Assembly (NCBI GenBank): GCA_000969725.1
Contig: JXSR01S016069.1
Direction: 5' to 3' (one strand)
Length of the DNA stretch: 26,476 nucleotides
Source of the DNA: Ophiothrix spiculata
Taxonomy: Eukaryota > Echinodermata > Ophiuroidea > Amphilepidida > Ophiotrichidae
Below are positions 21,118 through 26,476 of this stretch, in pieces (the first letter of the stretch is position 1; each line of letters begins with the position of its first letter). Position numbers and translations under genes: made by a program. Under the pieces are notes generated by a model, which was not told where the DNA came from, made no database searches, and saw only the letters and a list, made by a program, of their open reading frames with translations.

Positions 21118-21620
21118 CTTTTTTTGTACTATTAGCTCAATTCAAACACTCAGGAAATCATCCTGGCGTAATAAATTCTAATAATTATACGTTGTTATAA
21201 TGTTTTATTCTTGATACAAATTTAGCTGCTTCTACATTTAGGACATGTTGTCAAGCTTGATAAATTAAAACAAAAAGTTTGGCATGTTTTTGTATTCAGA
21301 CATGAGCTGGTAAATTATGTTGTCTAAATGTAATATTAGAAAACTCTGTTTAAATGTAATTTTTCAAGCGTTTTAAAGCAATTAGGATGACGTAGGTGGT
21401 TAACAACTTCACTCAGCAATCCAAACATTGTTGTAAAAACAATGTTTAACTGTAAATGTCAAGATTACTTGCTGGTGGCTAAATGCGACATCTTTAGTCA
21501 GAAATCACTATTTACGTAAATCTGTTTCTGCATTTAATTTTTAATTTGATCACAAATGGCTATTGTTTTTAAGTAAGCTTCTGATATTACTACATGGAAC
21601 TGAACCAGTAAGTTGTTTGA
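21118..21620. other. AT-rich noncoding DNA, nothing recognised
   Basis: Only short random frames and scattered A/T runs are visible. Confidence 0.5.
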
Positions 21621-21878
21621 ACCATAGTCGACCTCCAAACAAAATTTCCCTACCAAACATTTGGTCATGACGTCACCAAATATTTGCCATTGAATTTAAA
21701 GTATGAACGGGTAACAAACATTTGGTCCAGTGTATGGCAATTCAATAACATGTGCAATCTAGCGCGAAATTTTATTTGGTCTCAACTCGGGTGTTGTTAT
21801 TTTGTTTGGAGTCACTCGTCATTTTGACGTTATGACCAAATGTTTGGTGCAAAAATTTGTTTGGAGGCCGACTATGGT
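21621..21878. mobile_element. MITE with ~55-bp terminal inverted repeats
   Basis: The left end ACCATAGTCGACCTCCAAAC... (21621 onward) matches the reverse complement of the right end (21878 backward, ACCATAGTCGGCCTCCAAAC...), continuing through ACCAAACATTTGGTCAT and ACGTCA with few mismatches. The word CAAACATTTGGTCC recurs in the middle. Length is 258 bp with no coding capacity. Flanks TTGA / TTGG give no clear duplication. A perfect TGACGTCA (21668-21675) lies inside the left arm, with TGACGTTA at the mirrored position in the right arm. Confidence 0.88.
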
Positions 21879-24344
21879 TTGGCCTTTAGTGTATCCAATT
21901 GCTCTAACAGTAATTCTGTACATAAAACAGTTGAAATATAAAAATATATAAACCAATAATATTGACATAGGCAATTCCAAATTTGCAAATTTAAATCCAA
22001 GCCAAAAGATGAAAAAGTCTTCAAATTATAAAATTTTGCATTTTTGGTTCAGTAAATTACTACCTGACTACAAATTTAGATATAACTTCAAATGCCTCAA
22101 TAATTACAGCAAATATAATGAATCATATTGTGATTTAAATTTTAATATTCTGAAGTCATATTTAATAAAATTAGTTCATTTTTATAACACTTGACAAAAA
22201 AGGTCAATTATAAATGGAGATCTTTTGATCATGACTCAAATTTACCTGCTTCAGTAATTACAATTGTATTGTCATTTTAAAAAGTACACATTTTATTGCA
22301 AATATTGGAATTCTCTGTTAGATCAGGCTACAGTTGCAATATGCATATTTAGTTAAAATCAAAGATTATTTTTGTTGTGATCAAAATGCACAACTTGTTT
22401 ATGAACATAAGGACATCTTTATTTTATCTTAAATGAAGTGGGGGATAAATATATCAAAAGCATATAAGGCCAATTAAAAAATTGGGTGATCTGGAAAAAA
22501 GTAATGCAGGTGTTTTTTTATTTCAAGATTTATTTTGATTTTTGATTTTTTCCCAAATATCTTGTGTGTGGAAAATCATACTTTTCCTCATCAAAAGTAA
22601 ATTCATGAACATGATTGGTATAGAATACTTATTTACTTTACTTTATTTGTCACTATGAATGTATGCTTGGTCTTATAGAAATGTAAACATATGGAACTCA
22701 AAACTTGAAAAATCGTATTCCGCATTAATTTTCAAGCCACTCGTAGACAATTTAACGTAAGTACTTTTAACATGAGAGTTCTTCAGTGTGTAAAAATACA
22801 TGCCTTAGATATTTTTATTTATTTATGGCTACCTCTACTTTTGTGATTTTTTAAAGTTGAAACCAATTTTTTCTTGATGAATTACTATGGATTGTGACTA
22901 AAATCTGTGCTAATATGTGTAAGGTATAAAAAATAGCAATGAACTCTGCAGATACCATTTGCCCTTCCCATGACACACACAACATCACGTTCTAAGAATC
23001 AAAACGTACTCGTTACTTGTTTATAACCTAGAGCTAAAACGATTCCTTGGTTCAATATTGATTTGTTACGTTCATGGTATTGATTTGTGCCAATTCACTT
23101 CCAAATTCATTTCTTAGCAAACAAGACTGGAATGCACATTGACAATATTTGTGATATCACATATTGGATGGTAATGATGTCCTGATGATATGCAAGGGGA
23201 AATCTGAATGAATCCTCGTAAAGATGGTTTATCTCCTCAGTTCTTGCATCAGGCCTGTCTTGCATATAGTAATACTAGAGGCAATGGGTTCAAATCCTGA
23301 GGGCAACATTGTCGTGCTTAGCATCATCAAATACCCAAAATATTATCTATCTTAAATTTCATCATGGTAATTATCAATACAAGCACAAAATTCTTGCAAA
23401 GTATCCAGATGTATTGGGAGCCCCAGTCAGACAATTAAGCCATAACAAATACTAGTAGTTATCACCAAAATATATTGATATCACCATTAGGCAATAATTA
23501 CTACTATAAAATAAACAAGAATTAAGAATGCATGTGCTTTTACGTGAACAATTTTTGTCAGATATAATCAAAATTGAACATTCTTAAGAATGCAATAAAA
23601 ACTCTTATAAATAAGAAAAGATGAACTCTCCCGGCAAAGCAGCCTAGTTTGTTACACAAGAGTGACGAAAGACACAATATGTGTATACATCAGATATGCT
23701 ACAATGAGCAACATGTAGGAGTCGACAACTGGACCCTTTTGCCGCGGCGGTACACATTTTGTTGATAAAAAATGAGGTAAAAGCAAAACCAAAATCGCAA
23801 AATTGTTCGTTGTTAACAGAAACATACTTTACAGTCATAGATTGTGTAATGGTCAATCATGTCAGCTATTGTATTTTATTCCTTAAGCACAAAAGTCATG
23901 ATTACTATCTTGCAAAGACAATTATTTAAAAGTATATTTGGTTGGTATCCTCAAAAATTATTTATTTCTGAAACCAAAAACCCAATAAGTATGGTGACTA
24001 AATAACCATATTCAATAACTCAAAATCAAAAGATCAGTCATATAAAGTAAACCAGGAAATAAACTGTCATTAGAAACATAAAAATCTCATACTGCTTTAA
24101 AAGTTAGGTATGCCATTTGATGTTTGATTCAGATCTCGAAAGCATTAACAGCAAATATTTTGACTTCATGTGTACCTACTAGTACAAAGTCAAAGAACGT
24201 TGTTTCATAAAATACTTTAGTTTTACTCCAGTAGTAGTACAGGAATTTATATAACTTCAGAATGATACACAAGTTTAAGTATTAGATAAATATGCATATA
24301 TGTGGCACATTTTATAGATTTAAAGCAAGTGTGTATAAAAAAAC
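21879..24344. other. AT-rich noncoding DNA, no gene recognised
   Basis: Frames at 22009-22194 (plus) and 23644-23856 (minus) are low complexity or unrecognised. A small GC-rich word GCCGCGGCGG at 23741-23750 is out of keeping with the surroundings. A tRNA-like remnant is listed at 23255-23320. Confidence 0.5.
23255..23320 (+). repeat. Possible tRNA-derived SINE fossil
   Basis: GGGTTCAAATCCTGAGGGC (near 23287) contains a Pol III B-box match GGTTCAAATCC and is preceded at a tRNA-like distance by a weak anticodon-arm-like stretch. The A box is not recognisable. It could be a heavily mutated SINE head or chance. Confidence 0.3.
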
Positions 24345-24356
24345 CCTTCTAAGAAC
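24345..24356. repeat. 12-bp direct repeat, left copy
   Basis: CCTTCTAAGAAC occurs here and again at 24836-24847, where it begins at the last base of the right arm of the tRNA inverted repeat. It could be a target-site duplication of a ~479-bp insertion, or coincidence. Confidence 0.5.
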
Positions 24357-24473
24357 ATATCTAAAGTTGGGAGATAGATGAACTGAATATAGGCACAAGG
24401 ATATAAAGCTATAATGATACACACTAGTATACGAGATCAGAACTGATACTACCGTATTTCTAATAAATAATCA

Positions 24474-24584
24474 GATAAAGAAATGGAGAAATACGCATCG
24501 TACACTAGAACATTAATAACAATAAGACAAATCACAAACAGGCCAGGATTTCATATAATTAGAAAAAAATCCTGGCCGAACAGG
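24474..24584 (+). repeat. Left arm of perfect 111-bp inverted repeat
   Basis: By direct comparison every base here is the reverse complement of 24726-24836. The inner end (GGCCGAACAGG) is the inverse of the tRNA 3' end, so this arm is an inverted copy of the tRNA tail and its downstream flank. Within each arm GGCCAGGATTT and AAATCCTGGCC form a further small hairpin (24541-24551 with 24567-24577). Confidence 0.95.
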
Positions 24585-24665
24585 ATAATACTGTTTATAT
24601 GTTTGTGTTGTACGGGAACTTTCTGCCACGGTATTTGGTTATTAAAACTCTCGGTTTATCTGAGA

Positions 24666-24737
24666 GGCCGAATAGCTCAGTGGTAGAGCGCTCGCGCTGC
24701 AAGCGAGAGGTCCCGGGTTCGAGTCCCTGTTCGGCCA
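24666..24737 (+). tRNA. tRNA-like gene, anticodon TGC by structure (Ala?)
   Basis: The 72-nt cloverleaf: acceptor GGCCGAA / TTCGGCC (seven perfect pairs), D arm GCTC-AGTGGTA-GAGC, anticodon arm CTCGC-GCTGCAA-GCGAG, variable AGGTC, T arm CCGGG-TTCGAGT-CCCTG (one mismatch, C50-T64), discriminator A. The A box TAGCTCAGTGGTAGAG and B box GGTTCGAGTCC are intact, and a T7 run follows three bases after the end. Oddities: base 33 is C, not the near-universal T; reading one base later would give GCA (Cys) but breaks a stem pair; and the G3:U70 pair expected of tRNA-Ala is absent (C3:G70). It may be a functional tRNA, a tRNA pseudogene, or the head of a tRNA-derived repeat. Confidence 0.7.
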
Positions 24738-24836
24738 GGATTTTTTTCTAATTATATGAAATCCTGGCCTGTTTGTGATTTGTCTTATTGTTATTAATGT
24801 TCTAGTGTACGATGCGTATTTCTCCATTTCTTTATC
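24726..24836 (-). repeat. Right arm of perfect 111-bp inverted repeat
   Basis: This arm starts inside the T-stem 3' strand of the tRNA (CCTGTTCGGCC) and continues 99 bp into the downstream flank. Because it is continuous with the tRNA it is probably the original, and the left arm the inverted copy. Its own small hairpin uses GGCCAGGATTT (24733-24743) and AAATCCTGGCC (24759-24769), so it competes with the tRNA acceptor stem. Confidence 0.95.
24741..24747 (+). terminator. Pol III terminator (T7) of the tRNA-like gene
   Basis: Seven T residues begin four bases after the tRNA 3' end, the usual position and length for Pol III termination. In the inverted left arm the same run reads as A7 and would not terminate plus-strand transcription. 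Confidence 0.75.
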
Positions 24837-24847
24837 CTTCTAAGAAC
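24836..24847. repeat. 12-bp direct repeat, right copy
   Basis: CCTTCTAAGAAC, identical to 24345-24356; see that entry. Confidence 0.5.
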
Positions 24848-25354
24848 CTCAATGGTGACTTCATGTCTATGCATACTGCTGAGCTGATACCAAATCATGC
24901 CGAGGTCTCTTATTTTGGGATTCCCTCTCCTTGGTGAATACTATGTCAGCAGGAATAACTGTGCCGTTTATTTATAACACGTGCCGCCTCAATAAGCTAT
25001 GTATGGGTAGAACTTGATAGAATCAATACGTTTGATGTCAAAAAGATATGTGGCATGACTGGTAGTGAGGTCATTAGTAGGGAGGCTGAAATTACCCAAA
25101 ACTGGAAAAAACAGAAGCTTTTTGAAAAATGTTTCATTTTTTTCCCAAGACGATAAATACAACAATAGACATTTCATCTCAGTCATGGTTAAACATTTTC
25201 TATCATAAGACTTTTCTGTTATGAGTGTAAACTTTTCACACTCAAACCAGGCCTTCAGAATTCATATCTCAAATTATGCAAATATATAATCAATTTTCAT
25301 AATAGGTTTGTTAAAATAACATGCCAAATATGTCAGAATAAAAGATATTAAGTC
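24848..25354. other. Noncoding DNA, nothing recognised
   Basis: Only short frames on the minus strand (for example 24989-25186) without recognisable domains. Confidence 0.5.
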
Positions 25355-25837
25355 ATGAATATTCATCGATTTATAAAACGTAATCGACTAGAAACTTTAA
25401 ACAACTGTCAGAAAGAGTGTCATTATGAAATTGTAATTCCTGACAGGACCTTTACAATACTGTCAGCTTTTATCAAAATTAAAATAAAAAATTTGCAAGG
25501 GTTGGGAAAAACTAAAGATCTAAATAAATTTGCATGTACAATATTATTATACCAAAGGTGGTCAGTGTGTGCTTTAACATCTGTACTTGTTTTCATAACA
25601 CTGCTGATCAGTTTTCTGTTTTGCATCCTAATCTATCATCTGTATTCATATGGAGTGAAGTACCATATTGATCAAAACACCAGCCACTTGGATATAAAAC
25701 CCATCATAATTCTACCTTTGTGTTTTAAATTAATATCCCGATGCATCGTTGCTCGCTATAATCGTCATGTGATCAATATTTGTCATGTGATCTATATTTG
25801 CCAGGTGCAAAGAAGACGGACCAATTTATTTTGTTGA
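25355..25837 (+). CDS. Unrecognised 160-residue reading frame, one hydrophobic segment
   Basis: The frame opens with ATG at 25355 and ends with TGA at 25835-25837. The first ~70 residues are rich in Lys, Asn, Ile and Arg; a strongly hydrophobic stretch follows (ALTSVLVFITLLISFLFCIL, about residues 74-93) that could be a membrane span; the tail is basic with several Cys. It resembles no family I know. In AT-rich DNA a frame this long is uncommon but possible by chance, and the composition (Ile, Lys, Leu, Phe) is that of translated AT-rich sequence. There is no evident promoter, splice site or poly(A) signal tied to it. Treat as a weak hypothetical. Confidence 0.18.
   Translation: MNIHRFIKRNRLETLNNCQKECHYEIVIPDRTFTILSAFIKIKIKNLQGLGKTKDLNKFACTILLYQRWSVCALTSVLVFITLLISFLFCILIYHLYSYGVKYHIDQNTSHLDIKPIIILPLCFKLISRCIVARYNRHVINICHVIYICQVQRRRTNLFC
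25764..25799. repeat. Tandem duplication, 18 bp x 2
   Basis: GTCATGTGATCAATATTT is followed directly by the same unit with one change (GTCATGTGATCTATATTT). It lies within the C-terminal part of the hypothetical frame, where it yields the repeated peptide HVINIC / HVIYIC. The unit is a multiple of three, so the frame survives. Confidence 0.9.
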
Positions 25838-26174
25838 CGGCAAAGACAAATATTTATAGAGGTCTAATCTATTATTGAAATATTGTTATTGAATTTCCTG
25901 ATTTACAAATGGGACAATGAAATAAACAACTTCTTAGTTTTGTCTTGCATAATATACTAGAAGGTGTGATATTTTTATTTGCATGTTGAAATAAAGTAAT
26001 TAATGAAAATTCTAATTTTTCTTGGGGGATATGACCTTTCTGGAAATTTTGATAATATCCAAGTGATTTGAAGACAACATTGGTAATATGATATTTCAGT
26101 TTTGATGTTTCAAATGGTGGAGCTTGTATTAGACCAGAAGAAATGTTTCAAAACATTATCACATATTCATACAC
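25838..26174. other. AT-rich noncoding DNA, nothing recognised
   Basis: No RNA gene, repeat or convincing reading frame is visible. Confidence 0.5.
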
Positions 26175-26320
26175 TCCGCATGTGCTCCGCGTGTCACTTA
26201 TCCAATCAGAACGCAAGAATACAAAGTACGTGGAGTGCAGTGGATCTTCACAATGCACTGCGCTTGTTGCGTTCCGGTTTGCATGGCAGGCGTTTAGTGC
26301 GTATGAATGTTTCATTGTTT
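26175..26320. promoter_or_regulatory. CpG-rich patch with CCAAT box and short inverted repeats
   Basis: About ten CpG dinucleotides fall in ~145 bp, while the surrounding kilobases have very few. A CCAATCAG box lies at 26202-26209. Small inverted repeats are present: GCAGTG (26237-26242) with CACTGC (26256-26261), and GAACGCAA (26208 region) with TTGCGTTC (26267 region). It could be a promoter or first exon of a gene beyond the window, or a GC-richer MITE. Overlapping frames at 26102-26440 and 26143-26331 are unrecognised. Confidence 0.3.
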
Positions 26321-26476
26321 TTGTCGGGTGATTATTTATTTAGTTTAAAGATGTTTTTGATTTTGATGGTCATTAAAAGGCCTTATTACTTTTCACAAAA
26401 GATACAATATTATTTTTCTGTCATGTATGAATTAGATTAATAAATTTTCATTCCATAATGCTCGTAAAATGAGACA

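Noticed and set aside
23741..23750. GCCGCGGCGG as a CpG-island promoter core
   Set aside because: The GC-rich run is only ten bases, and the neighbouring sequence has no other promoter-like content.
24483..24827. Two reading frames on opposite strands with the same first ~34 residues (MEKYASYTRTLITIRQ...)
   Set aside because: They are the two arms of the perfect 111-bp inverted repeat read outward-in; the identity is a consequence of the DNA palindrome, and one frame runs into the tRNA.
1..26476. CRISPR array, bacterial operon, phage or plasmid features
   Set aside because: No regularly spaced direct repeats with unique spacers, no Shine-Dalgarno-linked gene runs, and the repeat content is typical of animal nuclear DNA.

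Overview
The window looks like animal nuclear DNA: about two thirds A+T by eye, no operons, no bacterial-style gene packing, and no convincing complete host protein gene. It is dominated by fossil and recent transposable elements: non-LTR LINE fragments, a tRNA-derived SINE with target-site duplications, several short DNA transposons with terminal inverted repeats, fold-back elements, and one tRNA-like gene with a Pol III terminator. The repeat spectrum (CR1/L2-like LINEs, tRNA SINE, hAT-like and other MITEs) fits a marine invertebrate, perhaps an echinoderm or hemichordate, but that assignment is an impression, not a demonstration. The window is probably intergenic or intronic.

Layout. 1-2.3 kb: AT-rich, with one Tc1/mariner-like end near 61. 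2.3-4.0 kb: a hairpin, a 33-bp tandem duplication, a ~700-bp TIR element (2517-3214), one copy of a two-copy interspersed repeat (3327-3552) and MITE copy A (3588-4023). 4.0-6.3 kb: mostly featureless, with a diverged repeat motif at 4.8-5.25 kb. 6292-6611: minus-strand tRNA-derived SINE flanked by 9-bp target-site duplications. 8.28-9.09 kb: broken C-terminal half of a minus-strand CR1/L2-like LINE, followed by the second copy of the interspersed repeat (9303-9555). 10974-12806: plus-strand, 5'-truncated LINE with RT motifs, a CCHC finger, one in-frame stop and an (AAAT)n tail. 13.29-13.51 kb: nested palindrome cluster. 13716-14601: broken minus-strand gene with a Cys-rich N-terminus, coiled coil and SGNH-hydrolase domain, which I read as an orphan CR1-like ORF1. 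15.2-18.7 kb: a 398-bp MITE, then a 2.9-kb segment bounded by ~197-bp inverted repeats with MITE copy B nested inside. 19.8-20.3 kb: hAT-like element and a LINE 3' tail. 20.9-21.1 and 21.6-21.9 kb: two fold-back or TIR elements. 24.47-24.84 kb: a tRNA-like gene whose 3' end and downstream flank are present as a perfect 111-bp inverted repeat. The end of the window has an unrecognised 160-residue reading frame with one hydrophobic segment and a CpG-rich, inverted-repeat-rich patch.

Nothing here forms a pathway or multi-gene system. The objects most worth a second look are the tRNA inside the perfect inverted repeat, the palindrome cluster at 13.3 kb, the orphan SGNH ORF1-like pseudogene, and the paired inverted repeats at 15.7/18.6 kb.
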